Under the pieces are notes generated by a model. That model was not told the DNA's origin and did not search any database. It saw nothing but the letters and a program-made list of their open reading frames with translations. Source: Sphaerisporangium siamense (GTDB taxonomy: Bacteria; Actinomycetota; Actinomycetes; Streptosporangiales; Streptosporangiaceae). From it: DNA of 64,000 bases. A program made the translations under genes and the position numbers. Shown here in pieces: positions 1 through 8,663 of this stretch (positions are counted from its first letter, which is position 1; the number at the start of each line of letters is the position of its first letter). The DNA lies in contig NZ_JACHND010000001.1 in assembly GCF_014205275.1 (NCBI RefSeq), positions 6,200,001 through 6,264,000 of the forward strand, in the 5' to 3' direction.

Positions 1-1
1 C

Positions 2-643
2 CGCAGGCACGGCCTCGCCATGAGCGACCCCGTCGACGGCAGGTTCCGCGTCCTGTCCACCGACGACGGCGGGCGGAGCTGGCGCGTGCTGTCCGCGGGC
101 ATGCCGGAGGCGCTTCCCGGCGAGGCCGGGTTCGCCGCGAGTGGCCAGTGCCTGGTGACGGCCGGCGACCGGGACGTGTGGCTGGCCTCGGGCGGCGGGG
201 CGCGCTCGCGCGTCTTCCACTCGCGCGACCGGGGCCGCACCTGGAAGGTGTCCGACACCCCGATCCCCGCGGGCGACCCGGCGCGCGGCGTGTTCGCGCT
301 GGCGTTCCGCGACCCGAGGCACGGCATCGCGGTGGGCGGGGACTACCGCGCCGGCCAGGCGTCGCCGAGCGCCGCCGCGGTGACCGAGGACGGCGGCGCC
401 ACCTGGAGGCCGGCCGCCGAGCCTCCCGCGGCCTACCGCTCGGGGGTGACCTGGCTCCCCTGGGCCCCGTTCGCCGCCGTCGCGGTCGGGCCGGCCGGCA
501 GCGACGTGACGCTCTCCGCCGGGGCGCGGTGGCGCGCCTTCGACGGCGGGTCCTTCGACACCGTCGCGTGCACCCCGGACCTGAGCTGCTGGGCGTCCGG
601 CGAGCAGGGCCGCGTCGCCCGCCTGGCGTTCGGCGGGCGGTGA
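2..643 (+). CDS. BNR/YCF48-like beta-propeller protein, 5' end outside window
   Basis: The frame is open to the left edge, and the residues before the first in-frame ATG at 20 (RRHGLA) continue the family pattern RHG-A-xDPxDG. The real start is therefore off the window and only the C-terminal part is seen. Asp-box-like repeats are visible (STDDGGRSW, HSRDRGRTW, TEDGGATW), each a short turn typical of sialidase-type and YCF48/HCF136-like propellers. In actinomycetes such proteins are often annotated as oxidoreductases, but no catalytic residue can be named here. The next gene converges on it across a hairpin. Confidence 0.75.
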   Translation, partial: RRHGLAMSDPVDGRFRVLSTDDGGRSWRVLSAGMPEALPGEAGFAASGQCLVTAGDRDVWLASGGGARSRVFHSRDRGRTWKVSDTPIPAGDPARGVFALAFRDPRHGIAVGGDYRAGQASPSAAAVTEDGGATWRPAAEPPAAYRSGVTWLPWAPFAAVAVGPAGSDVTLSAGARWRAFDGGSFDTVACTPDLSCWASGEQGRVARLAFGGR

Positions 644-649
644 CCCGGC

Positions 650-676
650 GACCGGCGGGCCACGCGCCCGCCGGTC
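650..676. terminator. Hairpin between convergent genes
   Basis: Perfect 11-bp inverted repeat (650-660 with 666-676) and a 5-nt loop, lying between the stops of the propeller gene and the convergent methyltransferase. There is no T-tract. It is likely a bidirectional terminator of the GC-only type common in actinomycetes. Confidence 0.55.
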
Positions 677-679
677 CCG

Positions 680-1486
680 CTATCCGACCCGGCCGACCCC
701 GCACAGGAAGTAGGCGCCGATCCTGTCCAGCTCGGGGGCGACCACGGGGCTGTCGGAGCGCCACTGGTGCAGGTTCACGATGCCCGGCTCGACCAGTTCC
801 AGCCCGTCGAAGAACGGCTCGATCTCGCGCGACATCCGCGCCACGAACGGGGCGGAGGCGCCGCTGTAGACGCGCTCGACGCCCGGGGCGGCCTGGGGGC
901 GCTCGTCCACGGCCACGTGCGAGATGGCCATGTAGCTGCCGGGCGGGAGCGCGCCGCGGATCTTGGCGATGACGCCGGCCGGGTCCTCGGAGTCCCTGAT
1001 GAAGTGGACGATCGCCAGCAGGAGCACGGCGACGGGTTCGCCGAGGTCCAGGTGGCGGCGCAGCGCCGGGTCGGCGAGGATCTCGTCCGGGCGCCGCAGG
1101 TCGCCCTCGACGACCAGCACCTGCGGGCTGTCCTGCAGCAGCGCGCGGGCGTGCACGAGCACCTGCGGGTCGTTGTCGACGTAGACGGTGCGGGAGCCGG
1201 GGGCGTGCTCGGCGGCCACCTGGTGGACGTTGCGCTGGGTGGGGAGCCCGGCGCCGATGTCGAGGAACTGCCGGATGCCCTGCTCGGCGAGGAACCGTAC
1301 CGCGCGGATGAGAAAGGCGCGATTTTCGCGGATACCTATGGGGATTTCCGGTACGAACTTGAGCACCTTGTCCGCCGCGTCGCGGTCGGCGGGCAAATTG
1401 TCCTTACCACCCAGAAAGTAGTCGTACATGCGCGCCGCGTTCGGAGTGTTGGGGTCGAAACCCGGGCCGAACGAGGACGGGTTCAT
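680..1486 (-). CDS. S-adenosyl methyltransferase family protein (PF04672), paralogue 1
   Basis: 268 aa, the usual length for the family. It opens with the diagnostic block RMYDYFLGGKDN, followed by the cofactor loop FLDIGAGLPTQ and the acidic strand YVDNDP, as expected for the Rossmann methyltransferase annotated as DUF574/Methyltransf_19. Substrates are unknown for the family, which is greatly expanded in Streptosporangiales and Streptomyces. The ATG at 1486 follows a GGGGGAC Shine-Dalgarno-like sequence. It is divergent from the MFS gene at 1589. Two more paralogues lie at 9.3 and 10.2 kb. Confidence 0.9.
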   Translation of the reverse strand: MNPSSFGPGFDPNTPNAARMYDYFLGGKDNLPADRDAADKVLKFVPEIPIGIRENRAFLIRAVRFLAEQGIRQFLDIGAGLPTQRNVHQVAAEHAPGSRTVYVDNDPQVLVHARALLQDSPQVLVVEGDLRRPDEILADPALRRHLDLGEPVAVLLLAIVHFIRDSEDPAGVIAKIRGALPPGSYMAISHVAVDERPQAAPGVERVYSGASAPFVARMSREIEPFFDGLELVEPGIVNLHQWRSDSPVVAPELDRIGAYFLCGVGRVG

Positions 1487-1588
1487 CGAAGTCCCCCACT
1501 GATCCGCTTCACACCGGCGATCTTAACAAGTACCGACGAATATGAGCATATGTAGAAAAAACCCCAGTCCCGGTGCCATGATCCTCTC

Positions 1589-2920
1589 ATGGCCGCAGCC
1601 TCCCCACGCCGTGTGCTGGGCGCGCAGTTAGCCGACGGCATCACCAAGGGCAACATGTGGGCGCTGCTGTCCCTGGCCACGGCCGGCACCGCCGTGATCT
1701 CCTTCCTGCCCGCGGCGCAGCCGCACGTGCTGACGACGATCCTCGGCGTGCCGGAGTCCTCGCAGGGCACCACGGTCGGCCTGCTCGGGTTCGCCGCCGA
1801 GCTGGCGATGGTGCTCAGCCTGGCCTGGTACGGCGCGCTCGCCGACCGGTTCGGGCGCAGGCTGGTCGTGGTCGCCGGGCTGCTGCTGTGCGCGGCCGGC
1901 GCGGCGCTGTTCCCCTTCGCCGCGAACACGGCCGTCCTGGTCGCGCTGCGCGTGGTCTTCGGCCTCGGCGTCGCGGCGCTGAACACCATGCTCTCCACCA
2001 TCGCCATCGACTACGTGCGCACCCGCTCGCGCGGCAAGTCCTACGGGCTGATCGGCGTGTTCGGCGGCCTCGGCGCGGTGCTCGCCGTGCTGGCGCTGGT
2101 CCGGCTGCCGCGCGCGCTGGAGGCGGCCGGGCTCACGCCGGTCGCCGCCACCCGGCTGGCGTTCCTGCTCATCGCCGCGGGCGTGCTGGCCACCGCCGGG
2201 CTGCTGTGGCTCACACTGTCCCCCGTCAGGGTGAGCGACACCGCCGCGCGCGTCCCGCTGCCGCGCCTGGTGCGCGAGGGGGTGGCGCTGGCCCGCGACC
2301 CCGGCGTGGCGCTGTCGTACGCCGCGTCGTTCGTCGCGCGGGCGGACCTGGCCATCGTCGTCGGCTTCATGACGCTGTGGATCGCCGACCACGCCACCTC
2401 CGCGCGCGGGATGTCCAGCGCGGAGGCGCTGGCCAGGGCCGGGGCCGTGGTGGGCGTCTCACAGACGGTCGCGCTGCTGTGCGCGCCGCTGTTCGGCTGG
2501 CTCGGCGACCGGATGCGCCGTCAGGACCTGGTCGTCCTCGCCCAGGCGTTCGCCGCCGCGGCGTACCTGTCGACGCTGCTGGTGGAGGACCCGCTCGGCG
2601 GCGGCATGATGGCCGTCGCGGTGCTCGTCGGCGTGGGAGAGATCGCCGTGATCACCACCGCGGGCCCGCTGCTGGCCCAGCAGGCGCCCGCCGCGGTGCG
2701 CGGGTCGGCGTTCGGCGTCCACACGCTCTGCGGCGCCGCGGGCATCATGGTCATCTCGGCGCTGGGCGGGTGGCTGTACGACACGTGGCGGCCGGCCGGG
2801 CCGTTCGTGGTCTCCGGCGTCGCGGGGCTGCTGGTGACGGCCTTCGGCCTGGCGGTGCGGCGCGCGGTCAGGCCGCGCGGCGAGGCGGACCAGGCGCGCG
2901 AGGCGATGCCCACCGGGTAG
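1589..2920 (+). CDS. MFS transporter
   Basis: 443 aa and hydrophobic throughout, with about 12 membrane segments. The MFS A-motif between TM2 and TM3 is clear (GALADRFGRRLVVV) and a related loop, GWLGDRMRRQDLV, opens the second half. The substrate cannot be told from sequence; a drug or sugar-type efflux carrier is possible. It stands alone, divergent from the methyltransferase. The ribosome site before the ATG is weak. Two hairpins follow the stop. Confidence 0.88.
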   Translation: MAAASPRRVLGAQLADGITKGNMWALLSLATAGTAVISFLPAAQPHVLTTILGVPESSQGTTVGLLGFAAELAMVLSLAWYGALADRFGRRLVVVAGLLLCAAGAALFPFAANTAVLVALRVVFGLGVAALNTMLSTIAIDYVRTRSRGKSYGLIGVFGGLGAVLAVLALVRLPRALEAAGLTPVAATRLAFLLIAAGVLATAGLLWLTLSPVRVSDTAARVPLPRLVREGVALARDPGVALSYAASFVARADLAIVVGFMTLWIADHATSARGMSSAEALARAGAVVGVSQTVALLCAPLFGWLGDRMRRQDLVVLAQAFAAAAYLSTLLVEDPLGGGMMAVAVLVGVGEIAVITTAGPLLAQQAPAAVRGSAFGVHTLCGAAGIMVISALGGWLYDTWRPAGPFVVSGVAGLLVTAFGLAVRRAVRPRGEADQAREAMPTG

Positions 2921-2999
2921 CCCGACGGTGCCGACGGCCGGCACGGACGGGCGGCGCTGACGGCCCGGGGGGACGGCCAGAACGCGGCTTGTAAGACGG

Positions 3000-3079
3000 C
3001 CGGAGTCCGGCGGGCGGGACTCCGGCGGCACGGCCGGCGTGCCGGTGCTCCGCCGCACCAACGGGCACCGGCACGCCGG
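3000..3079 (+). terminator. Two consecutive hairpins after the MFS gene
   Basis: First hairpin: 8-bp arms 3000-3007 and 3018-3025. Second: perfect 15-bp arms 3034-3048 and 3065-3079 with a 16-nt loop. No T-tract. Placed 80-160 bp after the MFS stop; probable transcription terminator. Confidence 0.5.
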
Positions 3080-3162
3080 GATCACCCGGCTCCCGTCACG
3101 CGGACGCCGAGTCGTGGCACGGGCCTGCGGGGCTCACACCGGGGCGGCCCCGGCCCGTGGCG

Positions 3163-3390
3163 TCAGGGCCACCAGGCGAGCCCGAGGAGGAACGACCTCC
3201 CGGACCCGCGCCCTTCCTGGCCGGCGTCGGGCGCGTCCGGGTCCGGCGCGCCCAGGGCGTCGCCGGGCGGCGTGGTGGCGGCGCCGCTCGCGTGCGTCTC
3301 CATGTCCGTCACGTCGTCCTTCCCGTCGTCGGTGGCTTCCCTGTCGGTGCGCCGGTCATCGGCGGTGTGTCCGGCGTCTGTCTCTCGCAT
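3163..3390 (-). CDS. Small hypothetical protein, 75 aa
   Basis: Hydrophilic, very Asp/Thr-rich N-terminal two thirds (MRETDAGHTADD...), then a short hydrophobic end FLLGLAWWP. No family recognised. An AAGG sequence lies about 10 nt before the ATG. It sits between the MFS terminator and another minus-strand gene at 3844. Composition could also come from chance in GC-rich DNA, so this is only a candidate. Confidence 0.3.
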   Translation of the reverse strand: MRETDAGHTADDRRTDREATDDGKDDVTDMETHASGAATTPPGDALGAPDPDAPDAGQEGRGSGRSFLLGLAWWP

Positions 3391-3454
3391 TCCTCGGTGA
3401 CCTTCTATGGCGATGGCCGCGCCTCCGCCCGCCGTACGGCGACTGCGGCGTCCG

Positions 3455-3844
3455 TCATCGGGAGTCGTCCGGCTCGAACAGGGCGACGAGCCAGCCGAGC
3501 CACACGCGCTCGTTGTCCGCCGGGTCGACGCTGTCGGAGAAGATGTGGTGGCCGATCACGACCGTGGACTTGGAGCCTTCGATGAACCGGTAGAGCCCGT
3601 CGCCGGTGCGCACGCCGAGGAAGTGGGGGGCCACGTAGTCGGCGACGCCTTCGATCGGGTCGAGGCCCTCGGGCGCCAGGCGCACCCGGTCGCCCCTGAC
3701 CACCGGTCCGTTGAGCCCGAGGCCGCGCTCCAGCACGCTCCAGAGGGGCTCATCCCGGATGCGCCGCGCGGGTGGCGTGTAGACCACGAGCGCGAACCGC
3801 CCGGGGAAGCGGGTGAGGTACTGGTCGAGGGTGTGCAGATACAT
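3455..3844 (-). CDS. Conserved-looking hypothetical protein, 129 aa
   Basis: The frame is open much further upstream, but only the last 129 residues look like a folded protein (MYLHTLDQYLTRF at the start, RVWLGWLVALFEPDDSR at the end). The upstream part is Pro/Arg/Ala noise. The ATG at 3844 has AGAGG seven bases before it; an in-frame GTG lies six codons earlier. Balanced hydrophobic/charged content, aromatic residues and a central segment VAPHFLGVRTGDGLYRF argue for a real gene. No domain or function recognised. Cytoplasmic, since no signal or membrane segment is seen. Confidence 0.6.
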   Translation of the reverse strand: MYLHTLDQYLTRFPGRFALVVYTPPARRIRDEPLWSVLERGLGLNGPVVRGDRVRLAPEGLDPIEGVADYVAPHFLGVRTGDGLYRFIEGSKSTVVIGHHIFSDSVDPADNERVWLGWLVALFEPDDSR

Positions 3845-4772
3845 GTCCCAGCCTCTGCTCACCACCGTTACCCCGTCCGCTCGGCACCGCGGGTTCTGGT
3901 GGTGGGTCGGCCGGGGAACGTCCCGCCGTGGGCTGGTCGGCCGGGCGGCCCCGGCCTGCCGGTGCGTCCGGTGAAGATCCCCTCTCGCGCGGGATCGGCC
4001 CGCTGCTCGGACCCCTCGCCTGACGCGAACGGGTGGGTCATCTCGCACCTCCTTGGTCGCGATCTCGGATGCCGCGGTTGTCGCGCGACGGCCGGAAAGC
4101 CGGAGTCCGCCGAGGCCGGGACACACGACCGGGCGAAGCCCGGCAGTCGGAAGCACCCGCGGCCCTGGCCCGTCCTCGACGTGCGCGCGCCTTCCCGAAG
4201 CGGTGCCACTCGGCACTCCCGTGTAACACTCTGCGGGAAGCGCCGCCCCGGGACCATGCGGATCGGTGGCAGCAAGTTGCAGGAGCCTGGCAACTTCCTG
4301 CCATCCGGGGGCCGGGCGCCCGCGTCCCGTGGGGACGGCTCGCGCGGTCCCCGTCGCAGGCCGGGGTCGAGACACCTCACGCCCTCCGGTTCCGTCCGAG
4401 ATACGCCCTACCCCGTCCGCCCCGTCCAAACGGGCGACCGGAGGCGCCGGATCGCTCCCGCCACCTTCCCGCACGGCGACATCCGTGCTCAAGCGAGCAC
4501 GGGACGACGGTCCATTTAACGTAAAGTCGCGGAACCCGAACGGCGCCGCGGGCCCCGGCGCGGCCGTCCCCCGGCCGGCGAGGCGAAAGACGCGGCGCGC
4601 TTTCTCCGGGGCGGAAACGCGTGTCCGGCGCGCGGGCCGGACGCCCGGTGACCGCGGCCATAGCGTCCCGGAAGCGCGCGGATAGGGGTCGGATAGCGGC
4701 CGCGAATACTTTGGCGATGCGAGCAGGGAAGCGGCAGGACGCGAAGCCGCGCAGACGAGGGGGACCGCTGCA
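3845..4772. other. Gene-poor stretch of about 930 bp
   Basis: No frame here has convincing protein character: open frames on both strands are Arg/Pro/Gly-rich and mutually overlapping. The one structured element is the inverted repeat at 4268-4302. The right end is the upstream region of the small secreted peptide gene at 4773. Confidence 0.5.
4268..4302. promoter_or_regulatory. Extended inverted repeat, possible operator
   Basis: Arms of 13 nt (4268-4280 and 4290-4302) pair with a single mismatch around a 9-nt spacer; the core is AAGTTGC-N9-GCAACTT. It is unusually AT-rich for this window, symmetrical like a MarR/TetR-type operator, and has no T-run. No regulator gene adjoins it. Function not known. 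Confidence 0.4.
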
Positions 4773-4958
4773 ATGAGGGATCACGTGAGAAGACTCACCA
4801 CCCGGCTCATCGTCATCGCCGTCGTCGCCACCGGGGGGTTCGTGACGGCCGGCGCCATGACCTCGGCCCACGCCGCGTCGCACGTCGTGCGGATCGCCGA
4901 CCACGCTCACGCGAGTTCGCCGCACACGGTGTGGCGGGGCAACACGCCCTGGGGCTGA
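4773..4958 (+). CDS. Small secreted peptide, 61 aa
   Basis: A typical Sec signal: basic MRDHVRRLTTR, hydrophobic LIVIAVVATGGFVTAGAM, then cleavage probably after AHA near residue 34. This leaves a mature peptide of about 27 residues with four His and the C-terminus GNTPWG. The ATG is preceded by GAGGGGG at good spacing, and a textbook Rho-independent terminator follows 30 bp after the stop, so it is a monocistronic unit. No cysteine, so not a disulfide-type peptide. Role unknown; a signalling or cell-envelope peptide is conceivable. Confidence 0.7.
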   Translation: MRDHVRRLTTRLIVIAVVATGGFVTAGAMTSAHAASHVVRIADHAHASSPHTVWRGNTPWG

Positions 4959-4988
4959 GCCCCTTCGCGGCGGGGCCGGCGCGGACAC

Positions 4989-5034
4989 GGACGCGGCGGT
5001 GGTCACGGGACCGCCGCCGCGTCCGCCTTTTTTT
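4989..5034 (+). terminator. Rho-independent terminator after the secreted peptide
   Basis: GC-rich stem (GGACGCGGCGG region pairing with CCGCCGCCGCGTCC) followed by a run of seven T, rare in this GC-rich window. It closes the small secreted peptide gene. Confidence 0.8.
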
Positions 5035-5267
5035 CGCGCCGATTCCCATTCCCGCGCGCTTTCCGGCGCGCCGGGACATGATGTGGGAATGATGCGGCAC
5101 CCCGCCGTCCGGCCCACGTCGTTTCCCGCGTCCTTCCCCCGGAATCGAACCGGCGAACGGCCCGCCCGGCGCCCGGTGACGAGCCGGTCACGGTCCCCCG
5201 TTTCCGTGATCATCGGCCGCGCGCCGGGTGAGATCATCGGATGAGGCGGCGACCGAAAGGCGATCCG

Positions 5268-6212
5268 ATGGCGCACGACCTCGCGGATCCCGCGAGCTCT
5301 TCCGAGGCGGCGGACCCGCCCGGTTACGCGGTGGTCGACCTGGAGACGACCGGCCTGCGGTCCTCGTGGCACGACCGCGTGATAGAGATCGGCGTCGTCC
5401 ACCTGAGCCCGGCCGGCGAGGTCACCGGCGAGTGGAGCACGCTGGTGAACCCCGGCCGCGACCTCGGGCCCCAGCACGTCCACGGCGTCCGCGCCGCCGA
5501 CGTCCGCCTCGCCCCCGCCTTCGGGCAGGTCGCCCGCCGGCTCGCCGGGCTGCTGCGCGGGCGTGTCCTGGCCGCGCACAACCTGCCCTTCGAGGTCGGC
5601 TTCCTGGCCCGCGAGTTCGAGCGGCTCGGCGTCCGCGCGCCGCTGCGCACCGAGCTCGGCGTCTGCACGATGGCCGAGGCCGCGCGGTTCCTCCCGTACG
5701 GCGGGCGGGGGCTGGCCCGGTGCTGCGCGCTGGCGGGCGTGCCGCTGCAGGACCACCACGACGCGCTCGCCGACGCCCGCGCCGCCGCGGGGCTGCTGCG
5801 CCACTACATCCGATTATCCGGCGGGTGGCGGGAGCGGCTGGAGGCCGCCGCCGCCACCGTCTGGCCCGCGCCGTCCGGCCCCGACCTGCCGTGGGTGCGG
5901 CGTGGCGCGGCCGGTCCCCGCACCCGGCCCGCGGGACCGGAGCTGCGGCTGAGGCCGGGAGACCTGGTGGCGTTCACCGGGGACCTGCCCGGCGGCCGGG
6001 AGGGCTGGGAGGCGCGCGCCGAGCGGGCCGGGTACACCGTGCACCCGCGCGTGACCCGGCGGGTGCGCGTGCTGGTGGCCGCCGACCCCGACACTCTCTC
6101 GCGCAAGGCCGGCACGGCGCGCGCGTACGGCGTCCCCATCCTCACCCCGCCGGAGTTCGCCGGCCTGATTCCCCCCGACGTCCCGGTCCTCACGCCTCGA
6201 CGCGGCCGGTGA
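5268..6212 (+). CDS. DEDDh 3'-5' exonuclease with C-terminal BRCT domain
   Basis: 314 aa from the ATG at 5268, chosen because GAAAGG lies 7 nt upstream; an ATG at 5241 has no such site. Residues 20-185 are a DnaQ/RNase T-type exonuclease: Exo I VVDLETTGL (D24, E26), Exo II AHNLPFEVGFL, and Exo III HDALAD (H164, D169). The Exo II acid, normally Asp, is Glu109 here. Residues about 225-300 resemble a BRCT domain (VAFTGDLPGGREGW), as in other actinobacterial exonuclease-BRCT proteins thought to act in DNA repair or proofreading. It converges on, and overlaps by 23 bp, the response-regulator gene. Confidence 0.85.
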   Translation: MAHDLADPASSSEAADPPGYAVVDLETTGLRSSWHDRVIEIGVVHLSPAGEVTGEWSTLVNPGRDLGPQHVHGVRAADVRLAPAFGQVARRLAGLLRGRVLAAHNLPFEVGFLAREFERLGVRAPLRTELGVCTMAEAARFLPYGGRGLARCCALAGVPLQDHHDALADARAAAGLLRHYIRLSGGWRERLEAAAATVWPAPSGPDLPWVRRGAAGPRTRPAGPELRLRPGDLVAFTGDLPGGREGWEARAERAGYTVHPRVTRRVRVLVAADPDTLSRKAGTARAYGVPILTPPEFAGLIPPDVPVLTPRRGR

Positions 6213-6846
6213 GGTAGGCCAGGACGGCGTTGACGCGCCGGTTGCTCGCCGGGGCGTCGGCGATGCCGAGCTTGCGGAACACGTTGTGCGTGTGGGTGCC
6301 GACGGTCGTGACCGACAGGGTGAGCCGGTCGGCGATGCCCCGGTCGGACAGGCCCTGCGCCATGAGCGCCAGCACGTCGCGCTCGCGCCCGGTGAGGCGG
6401 GCCAGGGCGTCGTGCTCCCGGCGCGGCGCGAGCAGGTGGGCCACGACGTCGGGGTCCACGGCGGTGCCGCCGGCGTGCAGGCGGCGCAGCACCTCGTCCA
6501 GCATGGCGGCGTCGAGCAGGCGCTCCTTGAGCAGGTATCCCAGCCGGGCGGCGCCGTTCTCCAGCAGCGCGGCGGCGTAGGAGTTCTCCAGGTAGTGGGA
6601 CAGGATGAGCACCGCCACCCGCGGGTGCCTGCGGCGGATCGCGGCGGCCAGGCGCAGCCCCTCGTCGGTGAAGGTCGGGGGGAGGCGGATGTCCAGCACG
6701 ACCGCGTCGGGGCCGTGCCGGGCCACCAGGCCGAGCACCTGCTCGGCGCGGGTCGCCGTGGCGACGACCTGGTGGCCGAGCCCGCCCAGCAGGCGGTTCA
6801 GCCCCTCCCTGACCAGCAGCGAGTCCTCGGCGATGATCAGGCGCAT
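6190..6846 (-). CDS. NarL/LuxR-family response regulator
   Basis: 218 aa. Residues 1-125 form a receiver: acidic pocket at E7-D8, phospho-acceptor D52 in VVLDIRLPP, and the conserved lysine K107 in LLKERLL. Residues about 148-212 are the LuxR-type helix-turn-helix (LTGRERDVLALMAQGLSDRG). It is the last gene of a three-gene operon and starts 10 bp inside the end of the histidine kinase gene, so it is almost surely its partner. Target promoters are unknown. The 3' end overlaps the convergent exonuclease gene. Confidence 0.93.
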   Translation of the reverse strand: MRLIIAEDSLLVREGLNRLLGGLGHQVVATATRAEQVLGLVARHGPDAVVLDIRLPPTFTDEGLRLAAAIRRRHPRVAVLILSHYLENSYAAALLENGAARLGYLLKERLLDAAMLDEVLRRLHAGGTAVDPDVVAHLLAPRREHDALARLTGRERDVLALMAQGLSDRGIADRLTLSVTTVGTHTHNVFRKLGIADAPASNRRVNAVLAYLTGRVEA

Positions 6847-8663
6847 GACGGGTCCACGGTGAGCTCCACGGTGAGCACGGTGCCTTCCCCTGGCGGGCTG
6901 TGAAGGGTGAACACGCCGTCCACGGCGGCGACCCGGTCGGCGAGCCCGGCGAGGCCGGAGCCGGGGCGGGGGGCCGCGCCGCCCGCCCCGTCGTCGGACA
7001 CCGAGACGACCAGCCTGCCGTCCGCGGCCGAGGCGGCGACCTCCACGCGGCGGGCCGCCGCGTGCCGCAGCGCGTTGGTCAGCGCCTCGGCGGCGACGAA
7101 GTAGGCCGTGGCCTCCACCGCCTCGGGCAGGCGGGGCAGCTCCCCCGCCCGCAGGCTCACCGAGGGCCCGGCGCGGAGGACGAGCTGGCGCAGCGCGGCG
7201 CGCAGCCCCTGGATGGTGAGCACGGCGGGGTGGATGCCGCGTGCCAGCTCGCGCAGCTCGCGCGTCGCCGCGTGCAGTTCCTCCTCGGCCTCGCGCAGCA
7301 GCTCCAGCGTCTCGGCGGTCGCCTCGCCCAGGCTCTGGCGCAGCAGGTTGAGGGCGAGGCCGACGGCGAGCATGCGCTGCTGGGCGCCGTCGTGCAGGTC
7401 GCGTTCGAGCCGGCGCCGCGCCTCGTCGCCCGCGGCCACGATGCGGGCGCGCGAGGCGCGGACCTCGGCGAGCCGCGCCCGCACCGCGGCCTGCAGCCGG
7501 GCGTTCTCCAGGGCGAGGCGCGCGGTGGCGCTGACGGCCTCCAGCAGCGCGGGCTCGGTGCGCAGGCTCGGGTCGTGGACGAGCACGGCGACCGGGGCGC
7601 GGGGGTCGCCGACGACGGTGAACCGGCGCGGGTCCAGCTGCACGGGCACCTCCAGCGGCGCCCCGGAGGCGTCGACGTACCCGCCGGGCACCGGGAAGGC
7701 GACCCGCAGGTGGGGGTCGCCGAGCGCCTCCGCCAGCGCGGGCCCGAGCCGCTCCGCGGGCATGGCGGCGATCTCCCGGACCAGGTCGGAGACCCGCGCC
7801 TCGTCCAGCCGCTCGCGCAGCAGGCCGAGGAAGAACGAGGCGGGCACCGCGACGAGCGCGGCGAACTGGGCGAGCGCCAGGGTGGAGTCGCCCTCGGAGG
7901 ACCAGTCGCCCGGCGCCCGGGCGGCCAGCAGGCCGACCGCCGCCCACAGCAGCGCGGTGGCGACCATCGCCGTTGCGGGAAAGGCCAGCAGGCGCCGCTC
8001 CCTGGTCCCGGCGCGGACCGCGCGCCGTACGATGACGCCACCGCCGACCAGCACGAACACCGCGGTCCCGAGCGAGACGCCCCGGGCCGCGGCCTCGGCG
8101 AGGCCGGGCGCGTCGAGCAGCGGCATGGGCGCGCACACGTCGCGGCAGCCCCGCACCGGCACGGCGGGCCCGGCCAGGAGCAGCGTCAGGGCGGTGAGCC
8201 CGCCGAAGGCGTAGCCGGCGCGCATGACGACCCGTCCCATGCGGTCGCGGATGACGCCGGAGGGGTAGGCGAGGAAGACGTGCGCGCCGAGCGGGAGCTG
8301 GAGCGCCGTGAGCAGCAGCGCGACGGTGACGAGGACGCGCATCCCGGCGCCGCCGGCCTCCAGCGCGAACGCGGCGGGCGCGTCGGCCGCGAGCAGCACG
8401 CCGAGCAGGGCCATCAGCACGCCCATGGGCGTGCCGGGGCGCACCCGCTCGACCAGGAAGCCCGCGGCCAGCCACACCAGGATCTGGGTGACCTCTTTGA
8501 CGTAGAAGAGCGGTTCGGCCGCGCCCCAGCGGGTGGCGAACCAGACGTCCAGGGCGGTGAGGGCGAGCCCGGCCAGGACCAGGGCGCCGTGCCGGCGCCG
8601 GGTGCCCTCCGTTCCCGCGGGCGGCGGGGCGACGGCGGCCGGGGAAGGGAGGGGCGTGGTCAC
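6837..8663 (-). CDS. Membrane sensor histidine kinase (HisKA_3 type)
   Basis: 608 aa. The first 270 residues hold several hydrophobic membrane segments. A GAF-like or coiled region follows, then HisKA_3 with the phospho-acceptor His424 in RRRLERDLHDGAQQRM, then a HATPase_c domain (EALTNALRHAAA as N box; SDDGAGG and GSGLAGLADRV as G boxes). The GTG start at 8663 overlaps the stop of the upstream receiver gene by 4 nt, and the NarL-type gene overlaps the 3' end, so all three are translationally coupled. The signal sensed cannot be read from the sequence. Confidence 0.92.
   Translation of the reverse strand: MTTPLPSPAAVAPPPAGTEGTRRRHGALVLAGLALTALDVWFATRWGAAEPLFYVKEVTQILVWLAAGFLVERVRPGTPMGVLMALLGVLLAADAPAAFALEAGGAGMRVLVTVALLLTALQLPLGAHVFLAYPSGVIRDRMGRVVMRAGYAFGGLTALTLLLAGPAVPVRGCRDVCAPMPLLDAPGLAEAAARGVSLGTAVFVLVGGGVIVRRAVRAGTRERRLLAFPATAMVATALLWAAVGLLAARAPGDWSSEGDSTLALAQFAALVAVPASFFLGLLRERLDEARVSDLVREIAAMPAERLGPALAEALGDPHLRVAFPVPGGYVDASGAPLEVPVQLDPRRFTVVGDPRAPVAVLVHDPSLRTEPALLEAVSATARLALENARLQAAVRARLAEVRASRARIVAAGDEARRRLERDLHDGAQQRMLAVGLALNLLRQSLGEATAETLELLREAEEELHAATRELRELARGIHPAVLTIQGLRAALRQLVLRAGPSVSLRAGELPRLPEAVEATAYFVAAEALTNALRHAAARRVEVAASAADGRLVVSVSDDGAGGAAPRPGSGLAGLADRVAAVDGVFTLHSPPGEGTVLTVELTVDPSCA

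Noticed and set aside
4377-5804. 475-codon minus-strand frame over the small secreted peptide and exonuclease
   Set aside because: Antisense to a better supported exonuclease and small gene; it also crosses a strong terminator.
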